Positions 6,825 to 15,327 of a stretch of DNA of 43,255 nucleotides are shown piece after piece. The translations under genes were made by a program, and so were the position numbers. The notes under the pieces were generated by a model. That model was not told where the DNA came from, did no database searches, and saw nothing but the letters and a program-made list of their open reading frames with translations. How positions within the stretch are numbered: position 1 is the stretch's first letter; the number at the start of each line of letters is the position of its first letter. Source of the DNA: Chthoniobacter flavus (GTDB taxonomy: Bacteria > Verrucomicrobiota > Verrucomicrobiia > Chthoniobacterales > Terrimicrobiaceae); NCBI GenBank assembly GCA_945860745.1, contig CAMASH010000024.1:1-43255 (forward strand), written 5' to 3'.

Positions 6825-7272
6825 GCTCCTCGGGTTTCACCTTGCGGAAGATGGACTTGATCGTGCCATCGGGACCAATGACGAACGTGCTGCGTTCGGT
6901 GCCCATGGATTTTTTCCCGTAGAGATTTTTTTCGATCCAGACGCCGTAGGCATTGACGATTTCGTGCTTCTCATCGCTGATCAAGGGAAAGGGCAGGGCG
7001 TGTTTGGCGATGAAGGCCGCATGGCTGGCAGGCGGATCGATGCTCACGCCGAAAACCGCGGCTCCGGTCGCGATCAAATGCGCATATCGATCGCGCAGAG
7101 CACAGGCCTGCACGGTGCAGCCCGGCGTGTCGTCCTTGGGATAAAAATACAGCACAACCGTTTTCCCTTTGAACTCGGAGAGTCTGACGGGGGTGCCTTG
7201 CTGGAAGGCACCGCCCACGGCCGTGGCGGAAAAATCGGGAGCTTTATCCCCGGGAACAAGGAGCACAGACAT
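6781..7272 (-). CDS. bcp: Thioredoxin-dependent thiol peroxidase (peroxiredoxin, BCP family)
   Basis: The 163-residue product matches bacterioferritin comigratory protein, which reduces hydrogen peroxide and alkyl hydroperoxides in the cytosol using thioredoxin. The peroxidatic Cys lies in F-Y-P-K-D-D-T-P-G-C-T. A second Cys five residues on (C-T-V-Q-A-C) is the resolving Cys of the E. coli-type atypical 2-Cys subgroup. The motif G-T-E-R-S-T-F-V-I and the D-G-T-I strand follow. I place the start at MSVLLVPGDKAPDF (7272). The longer frame from 7308 adds 12 residues without family support. The 3' end overlaps the DUF697 gene. Confidence 0.92.
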   Translation of the reverse strand: MSVLLVPGDKAPDFSATAVGGAFQQGTPVRLSEFKGKTVVLYFYPKDDTPGCTVQACALRDRYAHLIATGAAVFGVSIDPPASHAAFIAKHALPFPLISDEKHEIVNAYGVWIEKNLYGKKSMGTERSTFVIGPDGTIKSIFRKVKPEEHADTVLADLRHFEP

Positions 7273-7371
7273 GACGGCTACAATTCCCCGCGCCGCCGGT
7301 TTTTGCAAGTGCGCAACGTGGTCCTTCCTGGGAGCCCGAAAGATTGGGGGACTCCGCCGTCGAAATGATCC

Positions 7372-7660
7372 GTGGCATGAGCATCCTGCTCATGTCTTGC
7401 CGGGGTTGAGACGCATGGGGGCGCATCTCCGAAAGTTGCAAAAGCAAAAGAAGTGGCGGCGAAGCCGCGACCGCGCCCCGACACAGCGGGGCGGCTATAG
7501 TGGGGCGGCTATAGCGGGCCCAAAGCGAGGAAGGGGCATTGATTTTGTAGCCACGGCGCTGTGCCGCTGTGTTCGTCCCGATCCGCGCGAAGCGCGCTCG
7601 CTGTCGGTTGTTGCAACTTCCGGAGATGCGCCCGACCCATGGGCAGGATGCCCATGCCAC
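7372..7660. repeat. Composite REP island between bcp and the amidohydrolase gene
   Basis: About 290 bases have no supported gene. The ends are inverted to each other: GTGGCATGAGCATCCTGCTC on the left (7372 on) and the complement of a GGCATGGGCATCCTGCCCAT unit on the right (7638-7660). Both are joined inward to GCGCATCTCCG(A/G)AAGTTGCAA arms (7429-7443 and 7614-7630 region). The core contains a direct duplication of GGGGCGGCTATAG (7490-7515 region) and a GTAG-headed palindrome (7547-7570). It mixes both REP-like families seen in this window. Confidence 0.65.
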
Positions 7661-7698
7661 TTGAACATGGTAGGATTCCTGCTTTGCTTGGCCGTTCT

Positions 7699-8910
7699 TT
7701 GAAAACGCTCAAAGCCCGCATCGTTCTTCCGGTCAGCTCGCCGCCCATTGAAAACGGCGTCGTCGGCCTTGAGGCGGGCCGCATCGTGAAGGTGGGGCGG
7801 GCGGAGGATTTTCCGGCCGGGGAGGTCGAGGATCTGGGCGACGTGATCCTCATGCCGGGGCTGATCAATGCGCATTGTCATTTGGATTACACGGTGATGC
7901 GCGGGGCGATTCTTCAGCAAAAGAATTTTCCCCGATGGGTGCGCCGGATCAATGAACTCAAGCGCACGCTGACGGATGACGACTATCTCAAGTCCATCGG
8001 CGATGGCTTCGCCGAATTGCGCCGGTGGGGCACGACGAGTGTCTTCAATATCGAGTCGTTTCCCGAGTTGATGGTGCGCCTGCCTCCGCCCCCCATTCGC
8101 ACCTGGTGGTTTTACGAACTGATGGATATTCGCAACCGCCTTCACACCGGGGATGTGGTGGCCGGGGCGCTGACGTTTTTTGAGGAACGCCCGGACTGGC
8201 TGGGAGGCTTTGGCCTTTCGCCCCACGCTCCCTACACGGCCTCGGCCGGACTCTATGAACTCGCGAAATTTTGCTGCGAGAAATATGCCATGCCTTGGAC
8301 GACTCATCTGGCGGAAACCGAGGAAGAGTTTTTGATGTTTGTGGCGGGAACTGGACCCTTGCATGAATTTCTCCAGTCGCTGGGGCGGGCCATGGACGAC
8401 ACCGGTGGCATCACGCCGGTGGCCCGGCTTCTGCGGGATGGCAATGTGCCGCGCGGCGGCCTGCTGGCGCACATGAACTGGCTGGCAGAATCGGATTACG
8501 AGTTGCTGGCGGCCCGCCAGGAGGATTTGTCCGTGGTGCATTGCCCGAAATGCCACGCGTATTTCGGACGTCCGCCTTTTCAACTCGAACGCCTGCGCCA
8601 AGCCGGCCTTTCCGTCTGCCTGGGCACGGACAGCCTCGCGAGCAACACCTCGCTCAATCTTTTCTCGGAAATGCGCGAGCTGCGGGACGGTCATCCGTTC
8701 CTCTCTCCCGCAGAAATTCTCGATATGGTGACGCGAAATCCGGCCCGGGCGATCGGGATGCCTGGGAACCTCGGCGAGCTTGTTCCGGGTGCGCTGGCCG
8801 ACCTGATCGCGCTACCCTACGAGGGAAATTCGGCCAATGTTTTGGAGGCGGTAGTTGAGAACGCCACTGCGGTGGAATGGATGATGGTGCAGGGACAAAG
8901 GATGGGCTGA
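7699..8910 (+). CDS. Metal-dependent amidohydrolase (chlorohydrolase/deaminase type)
   Basis: About 403 residues with the full TIM-barrel amidohydrolase signature. These are P-G-L-I-N-A-H-C-H-L-D (metal His pair), S-P-H-A-P-Y-T-A-S, the W-T-T-H-L-A-E-T-E-E-E strand (metal His and Glu), H-C-P-K-C-H-A-Y-F, and L-G-T-D-S-L-A-S-N with the catalytic Asp. This is the ATZ/TRZ/SAH-deaminase branch (COG0402-like). Substrates in the branch include S-adenosylhomocysteine, guanine, and aminofutalosine in menaquinone synthesis; sequence alone does not choose. I set the start at TTG 7699 (LKTLKARIVLPV), because upstream in-frame ATGs lie in the repeat island. The true start is uncertain. It stands alone, convergent with the FUSC gene. 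Confidence 0.82.
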   Translation: MKTLKARIVLPVSSPPIENGVVGLEAGRIVKVGRAEDFPAGEVEDLGDVILMPGLINAHCHLDYTVMRGAILQQKNFPRWVRRINELKRTLTDDDYLKSIGDGFAELRRWGTTSVFNIESFPELMVRLPPPPIRTWWFYELMDIRNRLHTGDVVAGALTFFEERPDWLGGFGLSPHAPYTASAGLYELAKFCCEKYAMPWTTHLAETEEEFLMFVAGTGPLHEFLQSLGRAMDDTGGITPVARLLRDGNVPRGGLLAHMNWLAESDYELLAARQEDLSVVHCPKCHAYFGRPPFQLERLRQAGLSVCLGTDSLASNTSLNLFSEMRELRDGHPFLSPAEILDMVTRNPARAIGMPGNLGELVPGALADLIALPYEGNSANVLEAVVENATAVEWMMVQGQRMG

Positions 8911-8922
8911 AGCGGCGAAGGG

Positions 8923-11118
8923 CTACAAAACGTAGTCCCCCATGTAATCACGCAGCCGCAGCGAGCGGGCTTGGTCGTTGGCCAGAAGAAGATCGCGTCC
9001 GGCCTCTTCATAGCGTCCGGATAATCCCACCACGCGCACGACATCGAGTCCGGCATATTGATGGTGCAACATCCAGACGCGCATTTCTGTCATCCATTCC
9101 TTCCAGGTGGCCAGGATGCGGGTCAGTTCCGCAGGGTCGAGCACCGGGGGTTCAGCTTCAGTCATTCCCGTCTCGTGGGCGGCGAGATGCTTTGCGATTT
9201 CGGATTCGAACTGCACGATGCGCTGGTGTCCGTTCTGAGCATGCTCTTTGGGCAAAAGAGGTTCCAGGCGCCCGACCGCGACCACCAGCTGCGCACCCAC
9301 GCGGCGCAGGATGGTCAGGTACTCCCGCAGCCGGTCCGGCTCGCCGGGCGGACACAGGGGTGGAGTCAGGAGGCCAATGCGCACAGCGGCCTCGCCGGGG
9401 ATCAAAGCGATGCGGGTTTTCTGCCAGAGGGGGAGCGATTGCGGTCCTTCGGCAAGAACGCACCGGCACAGGCGCAGGAACTCCACGAAGCGGTCGCGCA
9501 ATTCCCACTGGGGCAGCGAGGGCCAGATCAATCGCTGAACCAGGGCCGCCACCAACAAGGCGAAAGCGAGACCAAAGAAAAATTCCACGATGGCCTGAAA
9601 GGAAATCGGCTCCTGGCCATTCAGGCCGAGAATGCCCACGATCATGAGCATGGCAAGCTGCATGGGAATCGTGACTCCGCGGATGCTGAAGGACAGGTAC
9701 CCCCAGGCAAACAGCCAGGTGAAAATCAAGGTGTTCATCACCGCGTAGCTCGAAAGCAAGGGGCGTATCGCCAGCAAAATCAGGCTCACGACGATGAGCA
9801 GGGCGGTACTGAAGACCACGTAATGGAACGCCCGCCAATCTCCGCGCCCGCCGGGACTGGTGGCATTCAAAGAAGTAAAGACCCAGGCTCCGAGCACGAA
9901 CATCGCCGCACCTGGTGGCTGGAGCCAGTTGTCGAGGACGAGGGCGGCCACTACGGCAATGGCGGATTTGATGCCGCTTCGAATCCAAAAAGGCGGGGGA
10001 AAGGGCGACACAAACGGCTGGGGTTCGCGCCGGGAAAAATCGCCCATCTCGGGCAGGGAATCCAATAACTCATGCGAGGACTCGATCTGCTGGCGGATTT
10101 CGTCCAGGGCCAGCAAATGCAATCCGAACGCGATGATCGCATCGGTGGGCACGGTGAAAAGCGCGGGGTCGCCGCGCAAAGCGACCAGCTTTTCCTCCAG
10201 AACGCGAAATCCTTCCTTGATCGCGTCGCGATGTTTGGCTCGCGATGCCGCGCTCGATTCCTCCACCGCCAGGTCGCCGATGGCTTCCTCCAGGCTGCGG
10301 TGAAGCGCTTCGCACTCCGGGCGGAGATGGAGGTGATAAAACGAGCCGTCCGGCAGGAATTTCGAGAGCGTTGCGATGGCCGAGGCCATGCTGGCGAGGC
10401 TGCTGGTGATTCCAAAATACGTCTTCAGCCGGTCGCGAAAATACTGGCTCTCCCGCGCACCGAAATCGAGCAGCCCGCGCAAGGCCGAGATGCGGGCGGG
10501 AAAATCCTCCGCCCGGCGCGAGGCCTCCAGACTGCCGCCAGTGAAGACGGCCTGCGAACTGGCGTGAAAACACTTCTGCAAATCGGCGAAAGCCAAACGT
10601 ACGTTTTTGAGAAACTCCACGCGGGCATAGCGGGGCCAGAGCACACTCTGCACCAGAATCGCCACCAGAATGCCGAGGGTCACTTCTTCGATCCGCCAGC
10701 AGGCATATTGCCAGGATTGATCGGGATTTCCCAGGCCATTGCTCGTCACCACCACCGTCGTCATGCCGCAAAGCAAAAACGCATAAGGGTAGCGGCTTTG
10801 TCCGAACATGGCGGTGCAAAACCCGACAATGATTCCCACCAGGACGAGGAAAAGAACCGGCTGCTGTTCGAAACTCGCGGTGATGAGGTATCCGAGAAAG
10901 GCTCCGATCACGGTGCCAATGATGCGGAAGATGGATTTCTCCGCAATCGCGCCGACGTATTGGGCGATCATGAGCACGAAGATCGTGAAGAGGGCCCAGG
11001 TCGGTTCCTGCAAACGAAGAAACAGGGCGATGAACACAGCCAGCACACCAGCCACGCCGAATTTTATGCCGTAGCGGAAAGCCGGATCCAGAAATACCGC
11101 GCGTATTGCCGCTCTCAT
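8923..11118 (-). CDS. FUSC-family / AaeB-like aromatic acid exporter
   Basis: This 731-residue inner-membrane protein is built as two repeats. An N-terminal block of about five membrane helices (residues 20-175) precedes a soluble helical region. A second helix block (about 370-520) and a cytosolic tail follow. This is the fusaric-acid-resistance/AaeB arrangement. Such proteins export aromatic acids or other lipophilic compounds with an AaeA-type fusion protein, and one is encoded 1 kb away. GAAAGG abuts the ATG at 11118. It is divergent from the next gene with only 24 bases between the two start codons, so regulation is probably shared. Confidence 0.85.
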   Translation of the reverse strand: MRAAIRAVFLDPAFRYGIKFGVAGVLAVFIALFLRLQEPTWALFTIFVLMIAQYVGAIAEKSIFRIIGTVIGAFLGYLITASFEQQPVLFLVLVGIIVGFCTAMFGQSRYPYAFLLCGMTTVVVTSNGLGNPDQSWQYACWRIEEVTLGILVAILVQSVLWPRYARVEFLKNVRLAFADLQKCFHASSQAVFTGGSLEASRRAEDFPARISALRGLLDFGARESQYFRDRLKTYFGITSSLASMASAIATLSKFLPDGSFYHLHLRPECEALHRSLEEAIGDLAVEESSAASRAKHRDAIKEGFRVLEEKLVALRGDPALFTVPTDAIIAFGLHLLALDEIRQQIESSHELLDSLPEMGDFSRREPQPFVSPFPPPFWIRSGIKSAIAVVAALVLDNWLQPPGAAMFVLGAWVFTSLNATSPGGRGDWRAFHYVVFSTALLIVVSLILLAIRPLLSSYAVMNTLIFTWLFAWGYLSFSIRGVTIPMQLAMLMIVGILGLNGQEPISFQAIVEFFFGLAFALLVAALVQRLIWPSLPQWELRDRFVEFLRLCRCVLAEGPQSLPLWQKTRIALIPGEAAVRIGLLTPPLCPPGEPDRLREYLTILRRVGAQLVVAVGRLEPLLPKEHAQNGHQRIVQFESEIAKHLAAHETGMTEAEPPVLDPAELTRILATWKEWMTEMRVWMLHHQYAGLDVVRVVGLSGRYEEAGRDLLLANDQARSLRLRDYMGDYVL

Positions 11119-11142
11119 CCTTTCACTCTAAGCTGTGCATCC

Positions 11143-11835
11143 ATGACCGTGTCAACCCAGTCATTCGCCCGGTTGCTGGCCTGGGTACTGGCCTTTCAAT
11201 CGCTCACGGCGGGCGAGGTGCAGCATCATGGGGTTGTCTTTGAACAATGGGTGCGCGACACCTTTTTCGACGCCTATCAACCATCGAGCTACACCCAGAA
11301 ATGGGATGTCCCGGCCGAGGCGAACACAAAGTATGGGGGAGTGCCGGTCAATCCCAAGGCCGCAAAATACCGCACGCCGGTGGATCTGGGCGACGCTCTG
11401 AGGCAGTTTGACATCCACGAAGCGTTCCTCTTTATCATCGGCTACTGGGTGCAGGAGGAGCAGGGGAAACGCATGGTCAACATCCTGCCCGCGCTGGTCG
11501 AACCCGCGACCTGGCGCAAGTTGTGGGGGCCGGTGACGCGCGCCGACATCGAACGACTCGATGCCTTGATCAAGGATCGCTCGCTCGACCACGAGGAGGC
11601 GCGCCGCCTGGCGCAGGAGATGAAAAGCCGGCCGCCTTTCAGTGAGTCGGTCATTGTCTTTAATCCCAAAATTGATTCCGAAACCCAGCGGCGGCTTCAG
11701 TGCAGTCTGCGGTTTGAGGATGTGTTCAATTCTCTGGCACCCGGGGCCGACTCCGCTTCGCAGCCCCGGCCGGTCTTGTGGGGTATCCCGTATCCGGGCT
11801 TGATCGAATCGGGGCCGCGGGAGTTTGTGCCATGA
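11143..11835 (+). CDS. Unrecognised protein beside the AaeB/AaeX/AaeA set
   Basis: The 230-residue product starts with a hydrophobic segment (about residues 8-22) that could be a weak signal peptide or a buried helix. Then comes V-F-E-Q-W-V-R-D-T-F-F, Y-T-Q-K-W-D-V, a K-Y-R-T-P-V-D-L-G-D-A-L-R-Q-F-D-I stretch and an L-F-I-I-G-Y-W strand. The acidic/lysine pattern recalls restriction-endonuclease-like PD-(D/E)XK proteins, but I cannot place the metal site with confidence. It lies between aaeB-like (divergent, 24 bases) and aaeX-like (42 bases downstream) genes. It may belong to the same operon as the latter. Confidence 0.7.
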   Translation: MTVSTQSFARLLAWVLAFQSLTAGEVQHHGVVFEQWVRDTFFDAYQPSSYTQKWDVPAEANTKYGGVPVNPKAAKYRTPVDLGDALRQFDIHEAFLFIIGYWVQEEQGKRMVNILPALVEPATWRKLWGPVTRADIERLDALIKDRSLDHEEARRLAQEMKSRPPFSESVIVFNPKIDSETQRRLQCSLRFEDVFNSLAPGADSASQPRPVLWGIPYPGLIESGPREFVP

Positions 11836-11877
11836 CTGGCTTGCCTCCGGGCGGCGGACCTGCAAGAACAAGCAGCC

Positions 11878-12099
11878 ATGGGATTTTTTAATGATTTCCG
11901 ACATGCGGAAATCCTCCTGGGGGGCTTTCTGCTTCCTTGGGGAATGGTCATCGGCTCACTGGGCTTTCTGACGGCCTGGGGGTTCGTCGTCGTGATGGAG
12001 CGGCTGGGGTGGACGCGGATGGTCTGGCATCTCCCCCTGTTTTTTGTGGCCCTGGCGGTATTTTTCGGCTGTGTCTTGGGATTGATTTTCGCCCCATGA
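11878..12099 (+). CDS. DUF1656 (AaeX-like) small membrane protein
   Basis: The 73-residue product begins MGFFNDFRHAEILLGGFLLP and has two membrane helices (about 13-35 and 48-70). This is the size and pattern of DUF1656/AaeX proteins that accompany AaeA and AaeB in aromatic acid efflux operons. Its stop overlaps the start of the next gene (ATGA), showing translational coupling. The exact role of AaeX is unknown even in E. coli. Confidence 0.85.
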   Translation: MGFFNDFRHAEILLGGFLLPWGMVIGSLGFLTAWGFVVVMERLGWTRMVWHLPLFFVALAVFFGCVLGLIFAP

Positions 12100-12950
12100 A
12101 GAATCCCAGATATCTCGTCACCCTCGTGGTCGTCGTGCTGGCCATGGTTGCCGCGCTGGCCATGTATTTCCGGTACATTACGCGGCCTTGGACGCGTGAC
12201 GCCCAGGTGCGGGCCAACGTCATTGGCATTGCCCCGCGCGTGGCCGGCCCCATCGTGCACATTCCCATTCAGGATAACCAGCCGGTGAAAAAGGGGGACC
12301 TGCTTTTCGAGATCGATCCCGCCACTTTTCAATCTGCGGTGGACAACGCCGCGGCCAAGCTTCAGCAGGCCCAGGCCGCCCAGGTCCAGGCTCAGCAGGA
12401 ATTCGCCCGGCAAACGAAGCTCTACGAAACCAAGGTCACCGATCTGCAAGACTATCAAAACGCCCAGGATGAATACGCTTCCGCCGTGGCCGATACGGCT
12501 GCGGCTACCGCCACACTGGAAAATGCCAAACTGAATCTCTCCTATACCAAGGTGTTCGCCACCGTGGACGGATACATGACGAACATGAATACCAGCGTCG
12601 GCCAGTACGTGAATGTCGGCCAGCAATTGCTCGCCCTGGTGGACGCGAGTTCGTTTTGGATCGCCTCCTATTTCAAGGAAACCCAGCTCAAACACATCCA
12701 GCCTGGCGACAAGGCGATGATCACCCTCATGGGTCATGAATCCCAATCTTTTGAAGGAGCGGTGGACAGCGTGGCCTGGGGCATATTTTTGCAGGATGGT
12801 GCCACGGTGGATCTGCTCCCGGATGTCAGCCAGACCATTGACTGGGTGCGGCTGCCCAACCGGTTTCCCGTGCGCGTGCAAATCACCGGCCAGCCGTCGA
12901 TGCCTCTGCGCATCGGCCAGACTGTTTCAGTTTCGATCTTGAGGGAATAG
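12096..12950 (+). CDS. HlyD/AaeA-like periplasmic membrane fusion protein
   Basis: This 284-residue protein has one N-terminal membrane anchor (about 6-24). The barrel-sandwich strand A-P-R-V-A-G-P-I-V-H-I-P-I-x-D-N-Q-P-V-K-K-G-D-L-L-F-x-I-D follows. Next come a long Ala/Gln-rich coiled-coil hairpin (about 80-145) and the returning lipoyl half plus a beta-barrel domain. It matches the AaeA/EmrA class that links a FUSC-type pump to the outer membrane. Start and the aaeX-like stop overlap by 4 bases. With the divergent FUSC gene, the three components of an efflux system are present. No outer-membrane channel gene is nearby. Confidence 0.88.
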   Translation: MKNPRYLVTLVVVVLAMVAALAMYFRYITRPWTRDAQVRANVIGIAPRVAGPIVHIPIQDNQPVKKGDLLFEIDPATFQSAVDNAAAKLQQAQAAQVQAQQEFARQTKLYETKVTDLQDYQNAQDEYASAVADTAAATATLENAKLNLSYTKVFATVDGYMTNMNTSVGQYVNVGQQLLALVDASSFWIASYFKETQLKHIQPGDKAMITLMGHESQSFEGAVDSVAWGIFLQDGATVDLLPDVSQTIDWVRLPNRFPVRVQITGQPSMPLRIGQTVSVSILRE

Positions 12951-13012
12951 GCTTCCCCAGGATTTCCGAGATTCGCTTTGACGAATCAGCGCGCGGGAAA
13001 TAGAAAGGCCGC

Positions 13013-13318
13013 GTGATCCTTCGTATCCTCCTTCTGATCGTGGTCGCGGCATCCTTCACCGGATGCGAAACAACCCTTGAGGACATCTTGTTCTCTCCCG
13101 AACCCGGTGTCGTTTATGTGCGCGAGCCGTCCCGACCGGTGTATTTCGATCCGTATTACAACCAGCCGAAATACTTCCAGCAACCGATGTCGTACCACGA
13201 ATCGACCAGCAAAAAAACCAAGGGCACCGAGGTTTTCAAGACCACCACGGTGAAGAATCAATACGGGCAGACGGTTTACAAAAACACCACGACGTCCCAA
13301 AAGAAGAAAAAGAAATAG
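13013..13318 (+). CDS. Small Lys-rich lipoprotein
   Basis: From a GTG at 13013 (AAAGG six bases upstream) the 101-residue product has a signal peptide ending in S-F-T-G-C, a lipobox with the lipid-bearing Cys at about residue 18. The mature part is rich in Tyr and Pro (V-Y-F-D-P-Y-Y-N-Q-P), then Thr and Lys. It ends in six lysines. I do not recognise the family. The 3' neighbour starts 9 bases after its stop, so the two secreted proteins are probably cotranscribed. Confidence 0.75.
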   Translation: MILRILLLIVVAASFTGCETTLEDILFSPEPGVVYVREPSRPVYFDPYYNQPKYFQQPMSYHESTSKKTKGTEVFKTTTVKNQYGQTVYKNTTTSQKKKKK

Positions 13319-13327
13319 CCGCCCGCA

Positions 13328-13675
13328 ATGAAAACCCTGCTCGTTCTTTTCACTCTTCTCGGCTTCGGTCCTCTCCTGGGCGCCGATCGGGATTTTGTTC
13401 TCTCCAACCAAACGGGGCGCAGCTTTGAGGCCGTCTATATCAGCGCTTCGGACGACAAGGATTGGGATGGCAATCTTTTGACCAGGGGCGGGGCGCTGGC
13501 CGCCGGCGGCAAGCTCAAGGTGCAGTTCGACAAAAAATCCGATGCGGCGAGATGGGACATTAACATTGTGGATGATGAGGGGCTCACCGTGAAATTCGAC
13601 GGCGTGGACCTGACCAACGTCGAGACGATCACGTTGAAGGACGTGAACGGAAAAATCACCGCGGTCGTCGAATAG
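13328..13675 (+). CDS. Small secreted protein
   Basis: 115 residues with a signal peptide (MKTLLVLFTLLGFGPLLG, cleavage before ADRDF). The mature domain of about 97 residues has alternating polar and hydrophobic strands and the segment I-S-A-S-D-D-K-D-W-D-G-N-L-L. Similar small secreted proteins occur widely in Verrucomicrobiota without known function. No cysteines are present. It follows the lipoprotein gene closely, and a dispersed repeat begins 20 bases after its stop. Confidence 0.75.
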   Translation: MKTLLVLFTLLGFGPLLGADRDFVLSNQTGRSFEAVYISASDDKDWDGNLLTRGGALAAGGKLKVQFDKKSDAARWDINIVDDEGLTVKFDGVDLTNVETITLKDVNGKITAVVE

Positions 13676-13694
13676 TCCGGCGTTCGCAAAAATC

Positions 13695-13789
13695 GTGGCA
13701 TCGGCATCTTGCCGATGAACTGGAATCGCATCGGCTGGTTCCGAAGCGCAGCGAAGATCTGAGCCGCAGGCGAATCAACCGGATGCCAC
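13695..13789. repeat. Dispersed GGCATCGGC-type inverted repeat, copy with extended spacer
   Basis: It begins GTGGCATCGGCATCTTGCCG, continues with CGCATCGGCTGG and ends GGATGCCAC. Between the halves is an added palindromic piece (TTCCGAAGCGCAGCGAAGATC region). It occupies the gap ahead of the sugar transporter gene. Confidence 0.6.
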
Positions 13790-13858
13790 GCAGCGCATCT
13801 CTTCCACCTTGTTATGGTGAGAAAATCTTGTCATCATAAAGGGAATCCTCCGAATCTT

Positions 13859-15322
13859 ATGGCCTCTCCCACTCCTCCCAAACGCGTTCAACCCATTGTC
13901 TATTTCATCGGCCTGACCGCCGCCCTCGCGGGCCTGCTCTTCGGGCTGGATGTCGGGGTGATTTCCGGAGCCGAGGGATTTATTCAGAAGGATTTCAAGA
14001 TTTCCGATGACACGATCCAGTTGATCGTGAGCGCCCTGCTCTGGGGTGCGGCCTTCGGAGCTTTGTTCAGCGGCGTGCTCTCCAGTCATCTCGGTCGGCG
14101 CAAAACGATTCTCATCAGCGCGGTGAATTTCATCATTGGCGCGATTCTTTGTGCTTTTGCCAGCAATGAGCACATGTTGCTTGTCGCCCGGTTCATCCTC
14201 GGTATCGCGGTGGGCGTGGCCTCCTTCACTGCGCCGCTTTATCTCTCCGAGGTCTCCCCGGGGTCCGTGCGTGGTTCCATGATCTCGATGTATCAATTGA
14301 TGATCACCATCGGCATCGTCATTGCTTTTCTCAGCAACACCTGGCTGGCCACCTATGCCACGTTCGATGGGGTCACCGGCGGCCACTGGCGCATCATGCT
14401 GGGCATCATATCCATCCCTGCCGCGATCATGTTCATCGGCGTGTATTTTCTGCCGGAAAGCCCGCGCTGGCTTTTCCTCAAGGGCTTTCAGGAAAAAGCC
14501 ATCGGGGTTTTCAAACAAATGAAACTCGACGACGCCGAGATTGCCGCCGAGGTCCGGGAGATTGAGGACAGCATCAAGGTCAAACAGAACGGATTCTCCC
14601 TTCTCAAAAACAACCCGAATTTCCGCCGGGCCATCGGCCTCGGCATCGGACTGCAAATCATCCAACAGCTCACCGGCATCAACGTCATCATGTATTATGC
14701 CCCGCGCATTTTCGGCATGGCCGGCTTTGAGGATACCAATGAGCAAATGTGGGGCACCGTGATCGTCGGGATCACCAATGTGCTGGCGACCTTCATCGCC
14801 ATCGCCTTTGTGGATAAAATCGGGCGCAAGCCCATCATGTATGCCGGTTTCGTCACCATGGGCGTGGCCCTTATAGCCGTGGGCACGCTCTTTCTCATCG
14901 GAGGGGAAACCCGCATGATTCCGAATGCCAAGGGCGTTGCGGAAGCGTCCATTGTTCTGAAGAGCCTGGATTTCGCCTATCCCGCTATTTTCTCCCTGCT
15001 GGTTTTCATCGTGGGCTTTGCCATGAGCGCCGGACCCATCATCTGGGTGATTTGTTCGGAGATTTACCCATTGGCCGGACGCGACCTGGGCGTGACCTTC
15101 AGCACGGGAACGAACTGGATCGCCAACGCCATCGTGGGCATGACCTTCCTCTCGCTCATCAACGGTGTCGGTCCGGGCAACACCTTCCTGCTCTACGGCG
15201 CATTGAATGTCCTGTTCATCATCTTCTTCCTCCTCTTTGTCCCGGAAACCAAGGGCGTCTCGCTGGAGAAAATCGAACGCAATCTCATGTCCGGCCTGCC
15301 GCTCAAAAAGATCGGGCGATAG
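13859..15322 (+). CDS. Sugar porter family MFS transporter (GalP/XylE type)
   Basis: The 487-residue protein has twelve predicted membrane helices and the sugar-porter signatures in order: G-L-L-F-G-L-D-V-G-V-I-S-G-A, the loop 2-3 motif S-H-L-G-R-R-K, P-E-S-P-R-W-L after helix 6, Q-Q-L-T-G-I-N in helix 7, D-K-I-G-R-K, and P-E-T-K-G at the C-terminus. It probably brings a hexose or pentose in with protons. The substrate cannot be told from sequence. The start is the ATG at 13859 (MASPTPPKR). Upstream in-frame codons lie in the repeat. It is convergent with the glycosyltransferase-like gene, 5 bases away. Confidence 0.9.
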   Translation: MASPTPPKRVQPIVYFIGLTAALAGLLFGLDVGVISGAEGFIQKDFKISDDTIQLIVSALLWGAAFGALFSGVLSSHLGRRKTILISAVNFIIGAILCAFASNEHMLLVARFILGIAVGVASFTAPLYLSEVSPGSVRGSMISMYQLMITIGIVIAFLSNTWLATYATFDGVTGGHWRIMLGIISIPAAIMFIGVYFLPESPRWLFLKGFQEKAIGVFKQMKLDDAEIAAEVREIEDSIKVKQNGFSLLKNNPNFRRAIGLGIGLQIIQQLTGINVIMYYAPRIFGMAGFEDTNEQMWGTVIVGITNVLATFIAIAFVDKIGRKPIMYAGFVTMGVALIAVGTLFLIGGETRMIPNAKGVAEASIVLKSLDFAYPAIFSLLVFIVGFAMSAGPIIWVICSEIYPLAGRDLGVTFSTGTNWIANAIVGMTFLSLINGVGPGNTFLLYGALNVLFIIFFLLFVPETKGVSLEKIERNLMSGLPLKKIGR

Positions 15323-15327
15323 GTCGG

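Noticed and set aside
9058-10068. Forward frame of 336 codons opposite the FUSC gene
   Set aside because: The composition is typical of an antisense shadow and the FUSC protein accounts for the region.
10072-11142. Forward frame leading into the 230-residue gene
   Set aside because: It is antisense to the FUSC gene. Only the part from ATG 11143 onward has protein character, so the start was set there.
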